A stretch of 53,992 nt of DNA from Vulcanimicrobiota bacterium (GTDB lineage Bacteria > Vulcanimicrobiota > Xenobia > Xenobiales > JADMJV01), in assembly GCA_017307785.1 (NCBI GenBank), contig JAFKGI010000049.1, forward strand, positions 1-53,992, given 5' to 3'. Position 1 is the first letter of the stretch, and the number at the start of each line of letters is the position of its first letter. Below, piece after piece: positions 9,677 to 17,521 of the stretch. The translations under genes were made by a program, and so were the position numbers. The notes under the pieces were generated by a model. That model saw nothing but the letters and a program-made list of their open reading frames with translations. It was not told the DNA's origin and ran no database searches.

Positions 9677-10204
9677 CGCATCCCGTAGATAAAAAAGGGC
9701 CGCTATCATCAACGCGTGCCGGATCTCGCCAGAGCGAACGGCGGCCAGCAGATTTTCCCAGCTCCAGAGTTCCACCAGAATATCTTCACCCGCATCCAGC
9801 GAGACCTCTCGCGTCAGGCGACAATTGTCCGCCAAATAGATGAAACAAGTGTTGGATTGAAAGGCGGGATTGGGATAGACCTGGCCTAATAGTCGAATGC
9901 TCTCTGCTTCGTAGCCGGTTTCCTCGACCAGTTCACGCGCGGCCGCCAGGGCCGGGTCCTCGCCGGGCTCTACCATGCCGGCGGGAATCTCTAAACTGGG
10001 AGCGCCAATACCATGGCGAATCTGACGGACCAGGACGTATTGACCGTCGGTCGTGCGGGCGACCACGTTAACCCAATGGGGCGCTTCAACCACCACGCGA
10101 CGGAGCACGTGCCCCGTGCGTGGTGATTTCAGCTGGTCGATGCGCGTAAAAAAGATGCCGTAGTCGCGACGCGACTCTGACTCAAGAAATTCCCAAGGCT
10201 CCAT
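9662..10204 (-). CDS. NUDIX hydrolase, ADP-ribose pyrophosphatase-like
   Basis: 180 residues. The Nudix box is complete: G in AGMVEPGED, then E, REL, and EETGYEA near residues 78-100, giving GX5EX7REXXEEXG. The preceding VRQIRHGIGAPSLEIPAG matches the ADP-ribose pyrophosphatase/NudF group, which hydrolyses ADP-ribose to AMP and ribose 5-phosphate in the cytosol. AGGG lies just before the ATG. It stands alone on the minus strand between two genes in the other direction, and its 3' end overlaps the barrel gene by 15 bp. Confidence 0.88.
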   Translation of the reverse strand: MEPWEFLESESRRDYGIFFTRIDQLKSPRTGHVLRRVVVEAPHWVNVVARTTDGQYVLVRQIRHGIGAPSLEIPAGMVEPGEDPALAAARELVEETGYEAESIRLLGQVYPNPAFQSNTCFIYLADNCRLTREVSLDAGEDILVELWSWENLLAAVRSGEIRHALMIAALFYLRDASEAD

Positions 10205-10312
10205 GCCCTGAGACTTCTTAGCGGGCCCCCGGACCTACCTGCGTCCACCTCGGATTTCCATCCCAAGGTTGATCTAGGACTGGTCGGTCTCCGCTAAGAC
10301 ACCGACAGAAAA

Positions 10313-10630
10313 CTACTTGGCTTTCGCCTTGGTAGCTTTCTTGACGGGCTTGGCATTGAGCATCTCTTTCAGTGCCTTAGACGTGCGGTAGCGGATCCCA
10401 CGACGAGCGGGGATTTTAACCGGCTCACCAGATACCGGATGAGTGGTCTTCCGAGCAGGCCGCGAATAAACGGCGAACGTTCCCAGACCACGGAGCTCAC
10501 AGCGCTCCGTCTGCACGAGATCTTCGCGCACGAGTTCCAGTAGGCGGCTCAAGAATTCCCGGCCCTGACGCAAGGTCAGGCCCATCTCCTTGGCAATCTG
10601 ATCAGCTAGTTGTTTTTGATTTCTTCCCAT
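10313..10630 (-). CDS. HU/IHF-family DNA-binding protein
   Basis: 105 residues. The N-terminal helices (NQKQLADQIAKEMGLTLRQG) and the conserved core RGLGTFAVYSRPARKTTHPVSGEP with RGIRYRTSKALKEML match HU/IHF, a dimeric nucleoid protein that bends DNA. The C-terminal 15 residues form a Lys/Ala tail (PVKKATKAKAK), as in actinobacterial and some other HU proteins. Start ATG 10630 matches the conserved N-terminus; no Shine-Dalgarno is visible, and a 7-bp inverted repeat sits 3 bases upstream. The ~170-bp divergent region carries two further palindromes. Confidence 0.88.
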   Translation of the reverse strand: MGRNQKQLADQIAKEMGLTLRQGREFLSRLLELVREDLVQTERCELRGLGTFAVYSRPARKTTHPVSGEPVKIPARRGIRYRTSKALKEMLNAKPVKKATKAKAK

Positions 10631-10632
10631 GT

Positions 10633-10650
10633 TACAGAGCGTTCTCTGTA
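10633..10650 (-). promoter_or_regulatory. Inverted repeat abutting the HU start codon
   Basis: TACAGAG-CGTT-CTCTGTA is a perfect 7-bp dyad with a 4-base loop, ending 3 bases from the HU ATG. As RNA it would form a hairpin where the ribosome site should be; as DNA it is an operator-sized dyad. Self-regulation of HU is an inference. Confidence 0.5.
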
Positions 10651-10699
10651 GTTTATGAAGATTCCTAGCAAAAAAAGAAAATAGTTGCGAATCGATGCG

Positions 10700-10734
10700 A
10701 AAGTACTTTGTAAAGGAAGTGCAAAGCATGCTTT
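10700..10734. promoter_or_regulatory. Two related palindromes in the divergent HU/receiver region
   Basis: AAAGTACTTT (10700-10709) and AAAGCATGCTTT (10723-10734) are perfect palindromes sharing AAAG and CTTT ends, with centres 24 bp apart. They lie between two divergent genes and are candidate binding sites for a dimeric regulator. No regulator is identified. Confidence 0.4.
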
Positions 10735-10798
10735 CGCCGACCCCTGGGAACGCCTTTAACGCAGGAAAGGCCACTTCAAAAGCGCACCCTGCCATACT

Positions 10799-12412
10799 AT
10801 GGCCAACATCCTGGTTGTCGAGGACGACCCGATATTCCGCGACTCCGTAATCGGCTTTCTCAAGATGCAGGGCCACGAAGTGGATGGTGCCGCATCCGCG
10901 GCGGAAGCCGTGACCAAGGTTCAAGCAACCTCGTATCAACTGCTCCTCAACGACATCCGCATCCAGGGCGAGCTCGACGGCGTCGAGGCCCTCGAGGTCA
11001 TCCGGCGCATTTGCCCGGACATCCGCTGCATCTTGATGACCGGCTTTTCGGACGCTGACGCCCCCCTGCGTGCCGCTCGTCTTCAAGCCGACGATTACTT
11101 GCTTAAGCCTTTCAAGCTCCAAACCCTGCTTCAGTCCGTGCGTTCCGTACTAGAAAAGGACTGGATCGGGCCAGATAGCTACGAAAGTCCTAGTCACGAG
11201 CTGCGCTGGCTCTTTGATGAGAGGCTTCAACTCCTGGAAGCTCACCGTGAAGTTTCACTGCATCAGTTCTTCTTGCTGGTTCGTTCTCAGCGACTCAGCA
11301 CCTTGGATGCATACGCATTATTTTGCGTTTGGGAGCAGCTCGAACTCGACTACATGAACGACTCTTCCCCGCACAATTGGCCCCGTTTGACCCTGGGATA
11401 TCAGCAGTGGCAGTCGGCTTTGCCCAAAGCTTTGCCGACCGAAAAAAATTCAGCAACTTTGCCGCTCAGTCAGTTCGCTTTGCTCTATGCCCGCATCCAA
11501 TCGGGCCTGATTCAGAGTCGACAGCTGCTGCAGGCGGTGCGTTTGCTTCACGACCAGCATGCCCGTCAGGAAAGTCTGCAGACCTACTGTCTCTACCATT
11601 GGATGTGGTCGGCGCAACTCGATCAGGGCGATCCTTTCCTGGGACTTACCGTCAACAACCTGCGTCTGCTGCGCCATCGCCGCGCTCCCAGCCCGGTGGT
11701 TCGTCTCTACGAAGGCGAGGGGGACCGCCTGATCATGTGCGTGCCCGACACGCACGACTGGGATCAACTGGTCGAATTTGAGCTTTACAGCGAGCGTGCC
11801 GAGTTGTTAGCCCGCGAATACGAGCATGTGTTCCTGGTCTACCAGGGCAGCGCGCTTTCTCTGGAAGAGAGATTGCGCGGCCAGAAAATGGATCCTTACA
11901 AAGCCTGGCGCATCCTGCGGCCGGTTTTCCTTCAGGTGGCCGGCTACCACCAGCAGAATCGCTGTAGCGGCTGTTTTTCCCTGAGGGATATCGACAGTCC
12001 GCCCGGACAGCCGTGTCATCTCAGCCATTTTTCGCCGGCTGCCTATCAGGAATCGCATGCCAAGCTGGCCGGGGGTCGGGGGATTCTTTCCAATTACGGA
12101 ACCGCACCGGAAGTGCTGCGCCAGCCCGAGCCCACGCCTCTTTCCGATCAAGCCGTGCTGGGTCGGCTACTTTTCGAAGTGGTGCACGGGGGAAATTATC
12201 CGGACCCGAACCTGCGTCATCATATCCGATTGCTCGGTCGCACCGACTCCAATCGCATGTTTGCGCCGCATTTGCAGCCGCTGGGTCCCCTGACGCCGAT
12301 TTTCTACAAGCTGGCCCATTCCGATCCGGGCCAGCGCTACGCCAAACTCGAGGACGCCATCAGCGCCCTCGATCAGGCTACCCGCGCCAGCGGAACGCTT
12401 CCGCCAGTTTGA
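10799..12412 (+). CDS. Receiver domain fused to a degenerate kinase-like domain
   Basis: 537 residues. Residues 1-125 form a canonical receiver domain (VVEDD, acceptor Asp in LLNDIR, Thr in LMTGFS, Lys in LLKPFK). Residues ~130-310 are a helical region of no recognised family. The C-terminal ~220 residues follow the outline of a protein kinase (AWRILRPVFLQVAGYHQQNRC like a kinase helix E, FSLRDI near the catalytic-loop position, a late LAHSDPGQRYAKLEDAISAL), but HRD, DFG and the VAIK lysine are absent. It is therefore probably a pseudokinase or scaffold switched by receiver phosphorylation. The kinase reading is inferred from pattern only. It overlaps the convergent gene by 35 bp. Confidence 0.72.
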   Translation: MANILVVEDDPIFRDSVIGFLKMQGHEVDGAASAAEAVTKVQATSYQLLLNDIRIQGELDGVEALEVIRRICPDIRCILMTGFSDADAPLRAARLQADDYLLKPFKLQTLLQSVRSVLEKDWIGPDSYESPSHELRWLFDERLQLLEAHREVSLHQFFLLVRSQRLSTLDAYALFCVWEQLELDYMNDSSPHNWPRLTLGYQQWQSALPKALPTEKNSATLPLSQFALLYARIQSGLIQSRQLLQAVRLLHDQHARQESLQTYCLYHWMWSAQLDQGDPFLGLTVNNLRLLRHRRAPSPVVRLYEGEGDRLIMCVPDTHDWDQLVEFELYSERAELLAREYEHVFLVYQGSALSLEERLRGQKMDPYKAWRILRPVFLQVAGYHQQNRCSGCFSLRDIDSPPGQPCHLSHFSPAAYQESHAKLAGGRGILSNYGTAPEVLRQPEPTPLSDQAVLGRLLFEVVHGGNYPDPNLRHHIRLLGRTDSNRMFAPHLQPLGPLTPIFYKLAHSDPGQRYAKLEDAISALDQATRASGTLPPV

Positions 12413-12899
12413 CGGCTCCGTAGGTCAGCGCCAAGCCGGCTACGGCCGTGGCGCCCACACCGGCGGCGATGCCCATACCCGTGCCGCCCGCGACCAGACC
12501 CATCACGCTGGCCTTGCCGATCAGTCCACCGGCCAGTCCGCCCGCGCCGTGCACGCATCCGCTGAGCATTTTGCCCACCGAAGCAAAGGTGCCCGACTCG
12601 TTGCGGCTACGATACAATCCAATTCCGACACCGGCCACGCCGGCCAGCAGAGTGGCGGGAACCGCCAGAACCATTCCCGTGCTCAGGGCGCCCGCGGCCA
12701 GAGCGGTTACACCGGCGCCGATGGCCGTGCCCGCAATCACGGAGCTCATCGCTCCCGCCTTGCGCTTGACGCCTTCCATAAAGTCGCTACCGCGAGTGGA
12801 GGGCTTGAACGAGTCACCAGCGGGCTTCTGTTCCTGAGGCTGTTTGTTGCTCTGCAGGCGAACGGGTGCTTGGTAATTCGGCGCTTGGGAAATCTTCAC
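12378..12899 (-). CDS. Glycine/alanine-rich hydrophobic protein, unknown
   Basis: 173 residues; family not recognised. The N-terminus (MKISQAPNYQAPVRLQ) leads a ~45-residue polar Gln/Pro-rich part. Residues ~60-165 are strongly hydrophobic and Gly/Ala-rich with GxxxG spacing (VIAGTAIGAGVTALAAGALSTG; AGGLAGGLIGKASVMGLVAG), suggesting several close-packed membrane helices or a glycine zipper. Start GTG 12899 is chosen because AGGAGAC lies 8 bases upstream and the resulting MKI start resembles other proteins here. It overlaps the receiver protein gene by 35 bp at the 3' end. Membrane insertion is inference. Confidence 0.65.
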   Translation of the reverse strand: MKISQAPNYQAPVRLQSNKQPQEQKPAGDSFKPSTRGSDFMEGVKRKAGAMSSVIAGTAIGAGVTALAAGALSTGMVLAVPATLLAGVAGVGIGLYRSRNESGTFASVGKMLSGCVHGAGGLAGGLIGKASVMGLVAGGTGMGIAAGVGATAVAGLALTYGAVKLAEAFRWRG

Positions 12900-13001
12900 G
12901 GTCGGTAGTCTCCTCTGGTTCTCTCTATCTCTTGAACCCAATCTAGAAGATCACCCTTAAAAGAACCTTGCCTGCCCGGGTTGGGTCCGAAGGGGAAGCA
13001 C

Positions 13002-13075
13002 GGAAAGGTGGGGAGCGGGAAAGAGTGAGCCTAAAATTTCTTTAAGAAATACGGCCGAACTCTTTCCACCTTTCC
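13002..13075. repeat. Long nested inverted repeat between two minus-strand genes
   Basis: GGAAAGGTGG (13002-13011) pairs with CCACCTTTCC (13066-13075), AAAGAGT (13020-13026) pairs with ACTCTTT (13059-13065), and an 8-base bulge separates the arms on one side. The centre holds a perfect 15-bp palindrome ATTTCTT-T-AAGAAAT (13036-13050). The bulge GGGGAGC can also pair with GCTCCCC just outside (13078-13084). It lies downstream of the methyltransferase gene and upstream of the glycine-rich gene, so it may be a terminator, an operator or both. Confidence 0.6.
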
Positions 13076-13106
13076 AAGCTCCCCCGGCTTTCCCCTCGGA
13101 CGGAGG

Positions 13107-13934
13107 CTACCGTGGCCGACGACCCGAGATCAAGCAATAGGAAAAGTCGCCGCGGTGCATGCCGACGGCCAGACTCAGCAGGCAGGCGCGCAGATGGTTC
13201 CAGCGCACTTGATTGAGGCGCTCGCCGGCCCACCAGCGCGAGAGAGCAAACCCGAAAGACAGAAAGGGCGCGTGCAGAGCGGTGGGGGCGATGTTCCAAG
13301 AAAAATCGCAGCGCCGCAGTTCCTCAAACCCGATCTCGGGCAGGGCCGACCAGACCGCCGGCAGATGGGGAAAGCAGTCCACCGCCCAGCCGCGCCGGAT
13401 CTCGTCGAGCAACCGGGTGAACAGCCAGCTCCGGCGCGAGCGCGTGGTAAAGCCGTCCACCACCACAAAACGACCTCCCGGCTTCAAGACCCGAAACAGC
13501 TCTCGATAAAAAGCCGCCTTATCCGGACCGGGCGCGTAACAATGGCTCTCCAGCGCGTAGGCCGCTCCCACCGAGCCGTCCGCGAACGGCAGATCGGTAT
13601 AGCTGGCCAGCTGCACCCGCGAACCCAGCCGGGTCGCCTGCTCCACCTGCCAGGGCACGACCGTCACGCCCAGCAAATTGCGCCCGCCCCAACGCCGCTC
13701 CAGCGAACGCAAGCTCGCTCCCAGTCCGCAGCCCAGGTCCAGCACCAGCTCGTCCCGTTGCAACTCTTCCAGCCCCAGGCGAGAAAACACCTGGGCATTC
13801 ATCTCTTCCAGCATCGGCTCGCGACGCAGCGGATTCAGGCCCCAGCGCCAATAGCCAAAGTGCATATTGAACTCGCGGCTCCAGGTGGCATAGTCCATCC
13901 CGGTATCACTGAAATACTGCACGACGTCTTTCAC
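13107..13934 (-). CDS. SAM-dependent methyltransferase, class I
   Basis: 275 residues. Motif I VLDLGCGLGASL (~65-76), then GVTVVPWQVEQA, motif II-like GAAYALESHCYAP and motif III LFRVLKPGGRFVVVDGF give the Rossmann methyltransferase fold, closest in pattern to the UbiE/tocopherol-methyltransferase group. Substrate unknown; a small lipid or quinone-like acceptor is possible. GTG 13934 starts inside the stop of the upstream gene (GTGA overlap) with a GGGGGTG ribosome site, so it is the third gene of a coupled three-gene operon. Confidence 0.82.
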   Translation of the reverse strand: MKDVVQYFSDTGMDYATWSREFNMHFGYWRWGLNPLRREPMLEEMNAQVFSRLGLEELQRDELVLDLGCGLGASLRSLERRWGGRNLLGVTVVPWQVEQATRLGSRVQLASYTDLPFADGSVGAAYALESHCYAPGPDKAAFYRELFRVLKPGGRFVVVDGFTTRSRRSWLFTRLLDEIRRGWAVDCFPHLPAVWSALPEIGFEELRRCDFSWNIAPTALHAPFLSFGFALSRWWAGERLNQVRWNHLRACLLSLAVGMHRGDFSYCLISGRRPR

Positions 13935-14818
13935 AACGACACCCCCACGATCAGCGGCAAATGGTCGGAGCCGATTTCTGGCCCCAACCGGCACTCCACC
14001 ACGCGCACGTCCGGACTCACAAAGCACTGGTCGATGGGAATGCGCAAAAGGCCCGGCAGCATGGTCGGCCAACTGGGCAGCACTCCGAAACCGGCCCGCG
14101 CGTTCCGCGCTCGGTCCCGAATCGGAGCCAGCGAGGGCGACCACGGCGTATTATTCAAGTCCCCCAGCAGCGCAAAAGGCTGGGGACAGTCGCGCAGATG
14201 CTGGCCCAGATCCATCACCGTCTGGTTGCGCAGTTGCGCATAGGCGCCACCCACCGGCGGCACCGGATGGGCCCCCACGACGTGCAATCGCTTACCGCCC
14301 ACCTCGGTGTCGGCCACCAGGGTGGGAGGACTGCCGCTCTCCAGCACCTGCACCCCGCTCAACGGACGCCGGCTCAGTAGCGCCATGCCAAAATTGTCCG
14401 AGCGCGGCAACAGCTTTTGCCCGGGATACTCGACCAGCACCGGCTGCAGCAGGTCCAGCAATTCCTGGCGCACTTCCAAGAGCACCACCACGTCGGCCCG
14501 CTCCGCCTGCAGCAGAGCCAACACTCGCTCCGGCGTGGGATTGGAAGACAACGCGTTGCACAGCAGCAACTTTCCATTGGCTGAACCCGAAGCGCCACCA
14601 ACATAGAGAGGCAGCACGCAGGCCAGGTTGACGACCAGACAACTGAGCCACAAAATCAGGGCCACGCGTTCGCGCACCAAGGCTAACAGGCAAATCCCTA
14701 TCCATAGATAGGAACCGCGCGCGTGGCCGAGCAGCTCCAGCCACCAGGGTTGGCTCACCAATCCCAGCAGCGAAAGCAGCAGCCCCGCCCCCAGGATGCA
14801 GCGAGCAACGAGCTTCAT
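13931..14818 (-). CDS. Membrane-anchored endonuclease/exonuclease/phosphatase family protein
   Basis: 295 residues. Residues ~1-75 contain two to three membrane segments (LGAGLLLSLLGLV; SYLWIGICLLALV; LILWLSCLVVNLACVL). The rest is an EEP (DNase I-like) domain: Glu in VVVLLEVRQEL, VVGAHPVPP, GDLNNTPWS, IDQCFVSPD and GSDHLPLIV near the end supply the metal-binding and catalytic residues. Such proteins hydrolyse phosphodiester bonds in nucleic acids or lipids. The domain would face whichever side the third helix sets; topology not resolved. The start overlaps the upstream stop by one base (TAATG). Confidence 0.85.
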   Translation of the reverse strand: MKLVARCILGAGLLLSLLGLVSQPWWLELLGHARGSYLWIGICLLALVRERVALILWLSCLVVNLACVLPLYVGGASGSANGKLLLCNALSSNPTPERVLALLQAERADVVVLLEVRQELLDLLQPVLVEYPGQKLLPRSDNFGMALLSRRPLSGVQVLESGSPPTLVADTEVGGKRLHVVGAHPVPPVGGAYAQLRNQTVMDLGQHLRDCPQPFALLGDLNNTPWSPSLAPIRDRARNARAGFGVLPSWPTMLPGLLRIPIDQCFVSPDVRVVECRLGPEIGSDHLPLIVGVSL

Positions 14819-15846
14819 TACCCGAGAGGCACTCGGAAAAACTGCGGCTGATACTGCTCGGGGTGAGCCACCAGTTCTCCAAAAGGCAGAACGTTCCGGT
14901 TGTAGGACACCAACAAGCCGCGCTCGTCGATTTCTTGCTCGTGACCCTTGGCGTTGTAGCTGAAACTACCCGGATGTTCTTCCCGGACCTGATGAGTGGC
15001 CGTCTGCTCAAACGGACCTTCTGGGCGGGTCGAGCGCAGCAGCCGCACTTCATTGCCCACCTGGGTCACCATCCAGAAGTGCCCGTCGCGCGGGAACACG
15101 CTCAGTTCATTGGCCACTTCCAGCGCCTTCCCCGAACCGTCCGACAAACTGGAAACCGCCCCCGACTTGCCCCAGGCCCCATCCTGAAAGACCTCCCAGT
15201 GATCGGAGGCCATCAGGTCCTCCTTGCGCGGCACTCGGGCCACCACCAGTTGCTTGCTCAAGCCAAAATCCTGAGTCCCATAAATATACTTATAGATTTC
15301 GTCCTCACAAACGGCCGCCCCGAAGTGCAGGGCCGCCCCTTCGCTGGCGCGCACGCCAGGCAGCAATTCCGACAGCTTGCGATAGCGGGTGACCTCGACG
15401 TCTTCCACGTCTGCTCCGGTTTTCACGTCGGCCAGCCACGAGTCCACAAAGCGAAAATTAAAACCTTCGGGTCCGGGCGCGTTCTCGAATCTGCCTAAAA
15501 ATAACTGCTGATGGTCTTGCTGCTGAGCCGGCGCGCCATCGTAAACCCAGAACCAGCCGCGTCCATCCGGCGGTGTAAAAGCCTGTTTCTCGGAGAATTC
15601 AAAACCGTCGGGAGTTTCCAGGGCCAGACTATTGTGAGTCATGGCGATCGGCCCGCCCGGCTTGCCGGCCACTGTGTCCGAGAAAACCCAGAGCGTGCGA
15701 TCGGCGTTGAGCGGCAGACTGTAGGCGCCGTCTGCCCCCAGCCAGCCTTCGGAACGGACGAACGAGTCCTGATACTCCTTATCGGCCTGCCACGGGCCGC
15801 GCCGCGCGGGCGCCGCCGGAGCGGGACTGCTGCTGTGAATCTTCAA
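14818..15846 (-). CDS. Predicted beta-propeller protein (DUF4185/DUF5005-like)
   Basis: About 342 residues. Repeated W/F-rich strands (SLPLNADRTLWVFSDT, GRGWFWVYDGA, LHFGAAVCEDEIYKYIYGT, SVFPRDGHFWMVTQVG, LLRSTRPEGPFEQ) resemble the five-bladed propeller proteins of DUF4185/DUF5005, which look like glycoside hydrolases but have no firm activity. No clear signal peptide. Start: TTG 15846 has AGGG 8 bases upstream and gives MKIHSSSPAPAAPARR, like other N-termini in the window; ATG 15882 would add 12 residues. First gene of the leftward three-gene operon with the EEP protein and the methyltransferase. Confidence 0.6.
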   Translation of the reverse strand: MKIHSSSPAPAAPARRGPWQADKEYQDSFVRSEGWLGADGAYSLPLNADRTLWVFSDTVAGKPGGPIAMTHNSLALETPDGFEFSEKQAFTPPDGRGWFWVYDGAPAQQQDHQQLFLGRFENAPGPEGFNFRFVDSWLADVKTGADVEDVEVTRYRKLSELLPGVRASEGAALHFGAAVCEDEIYKYIYGTQDFGLSKQLVVARVPRKEDLMASDHWEVFQDGAWGKSGAVSSLSDGSGKALEVANELSVFPRDGHFWMVTQVGNEVRLLRSTRPEGPFEQTATHQVREEHPGSFSYNAKGHEQEIDERGLLVSYNRNVLPFGELVAHPEQYQPQFFRVPLG

Positions 15847-15900
15847 CGCGCTTACCCTAAAGCAAAGATATGTCCCAGACATTGACGGATCGTGAATACC

Positions 15901-15928
15901 TTGACCCCGGGTTATCTTTCGGTATACA
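15901..15928 (+). promoter_or_regulatory. Possible sigma70 promoter of the PepSY gene
   Basis: TTGACC (15901-15906), 16 bases, then TATACA (15923-15928). If used, transcription starts near 15935, which favours the GTG at 15940 over the GTG at 15892 as start codon and gives a very short leader. A second TTGACG at 15882 lies just upstream. Confidence 0.4.
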
Positions 15929-15939
15929 AGAGCAAAGTT

Positions 15940-17058
15940 GTGTCGCGCCAGAACATTCGCCAACTGTGGCTGAAACTCCATCGCTACCTGGGACTCTTTC
16001 TGCTGTTGCTCTCCGTTCCGGTCGGCATCACCGGCAGCATCAACGTCTACCATCGCGAAATCGACCGCCTGCTCACGCCTGCCTTTTACACCCCCACCAC
16101 CAGCGGCCAGCCGATGCCGCTCGCCCAACTGCTGGCCAAGGTCCGTGAGTTTGACAACAGCCCCATTGTTTCCATCATTTTGCCCGACGCTTACTGGCCG
16201 GTGGTGCTGGTCCATCAGCGCCACGGAAAGACCGTCTTCCGCACCTCCATCGATCCGGTCAGCGGTCAGATTTTAGGCCAGCGCGACCAGAGCAATGCTC
16301 TACTGCCCAAGCTCTACAAGCTGCACCAGGATCTGCTGCTCAAGCCCTACTGGGGCGAAGAGTTGGTGGGCATCGCCGGAATGGCCCTGGCCTTATCGGC
16401 TCTCTCGGGCGTCTGGCTGTGGTTCCCGCGCAAAGCACTGACGGTGCGCAAAGGCCAGAACTTTTTCCGCACCACCTGGGATTTGCACAACGCCCTGGGT
16501 TTTTGGGTGTCCCTGATCTTGCTCTGGGTGGCCCTCTCCGGCACCGCCCTGGTGTTTCCCAACGCCGCCCGCTTCACGCTCTGGCCGCTCAACCCTCAGA
16601 AATTCAAGCCCCAGAGCGTCCCCCATGAAGCGCCGGCGCCACCCGACGATCCCGACGCCATCCTGGCCGCCGCCCGCGCCTACCGTCCCGACAACGTGGC
16701 TCTGGTTCTGGGCCTACCCACGCCCAAACTCAACACCTGGCGCGTGGCCATGCGTCCGGCCAACTACCACGGCACGGTGGGCGGGCTCACCCAACTGTGG
16801 ATCGACCCTTGGACCAAACAGGTGGTTCAGGAAAAATCCGCCGCCCAATGGACCGCCGGCGATCGCATCATGGCCCACCAGTTTCCGCTGCACAACGGCA
16901 GCCTGTTTGGCGATGTCGGCCGCTTTCTGGTCTTTCTTTCGGGCCTGGCCTTCCCGCTCTTGGGAATTAGCGGGGCTTATCTGTGGTGGCGGAAGCGTCG
17001 GCTGGCCGCGAAACCCAAGAGGCGACCGTCTTCCAACCCTCCAGCGCCCCTTTCATGA
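15940..17058 (+). CDS. PepSY-associated transmembrane protein
   Basis: About 372 residues. Four membrane segments (LGLFLLLLSVPVGITGSINVY; IAGMALALSALSGVWLWF; LGFWVSLILLWVALSGTALVF; LVFLSGLAFPLLGISGAYLWW) surround extracytoplasmic PepSY-like regions, with LHRYLGL at the start and WDLHNALGFW before helix 3. This is the PepSY_TM family, often linked to iron uptake or ferric/flavin reductase function. No TonB receptor or siderophore gene lies nearby. GTG 15892 would add 16 residues before the conserved start. The Arg/Lys/Pro-rich tail is encoded in a 92-bp overlap with the convergent gene. Confidence 0.85.
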   Translation: MSRQNIRQLWLKLHRYLGLFLLLLSVPVGITGSINVYHREIDRLLTPAFYTPTTSGQPMPLAQLLAKVREFDNSPIVSIILPDAYWPVVLVHQRHGKTVFRTSIDPVSGQILGQRDQSNALLPKLYKLHQDLLLKPYWGEELVGIAGMALALSALSGVWLWFPRKALTVRKGQNFFRTTWDLHNALGFWVSLILLWVALSGTALVFPNAARFTLWPLNPQKFKPQSVPHEAPAPPDDPDAILAAARAYRPDNVALVLGLPTPKLNTWRVAMRPANYHGTVGGLTQLWIDPWTKQVVQEKSAAQWTAGDRIMAHQFPLHNGSLFGDVGRFLVFLSGLAFPLLGISGAYLWWRKRRLAAKPKRRPSSNPPAPLS

Positions 17059-17521
17059 TCTCCTGGCGATTCTGATAGGCGATGATGGCCGTGCCGCTCA
17101 GGCCGCCCACCAGCGACAGAGCCGGCAAACCCGCGCAGGCTCCTGCCACGGCCAGACCGCCGGCCGCGATCTTGGCCGCTCCGTAGAAGCCCAGGTCGCT
17201 GCGCCCCCTGGTCAGACCGCGGTAGCAATCGCCCAGCCCCTGAGCGATGGTGCCCACGCCGCCCGCTCCCGCGGCCAGATTCATCAACGGCAAATTGCCC
17301 AGATGCTTCAAGCCGGCCAGGGAAGCCAGGGTGGCCACGTTGCTCGACAAGCTGGAAGCTCCCGAAGTCAGCTGAGTGGTGCCGCCCACCACGTCGCCCT
17401 GCTGGTAGCTCTCGAAGCTTTCTCCAATGTCCGAGACGCCCGAAGCGCGCGCCGCCAGTTCGCCGGTGGCCTGCCACAAGCGCGGATTGCCCAGGATCGG
17501 AGGGAGGGCTGGACGGATCAA
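16967..17521 (-). CDS. Glycine/alanine-rich hydrophobic protein, unknown
   Basis: 184 residues; family not recognised. After a polar N-terminus (RPALPPILGNPRLWQATGEL) come Gly/Ala/Ser-rich amphipathic to hydrophobic stretches (ASLAGLKHLGNLPLMNLAAG; AAKIAAGGLAVAGACAGLP; ALSLVGGLSGTAIIAY), resembling the other Gly-rich proteins at 12378-12899 and 19426-20073. TTG 17521 begins inside the stop codon of the upstream phosphodiesterase gene (TTGA), so translation is probably coupled. The last 92 bp lie antisense to the PepSY gene's 3' end, the largest convergent overlap in the window. Confidence 0.6.
   Translation of the reverse strand: MIRPALPPILGNPRLWQATGELAARASGVSDIGESFESYQQGDVVGGTTQLTSGASSLSSNVATLASLAGLKHLGNLPLMNLAAGAGGVGTIAQGLGDCYRGLTRGRSDLGFYGAAKIAAGGLAVAGACAGLPALSLVGGLSGTAIIAYQNRQEIMKGALEGWKTVASWVSRPADASATTDKPR

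Noticed and set aside
10283..10307. Hairpin GTCGGT/ACCGAC after the HU gene as terminator
   Set aside because: Six pairs then a C-C mismatch, and no T-run on the HU strand.
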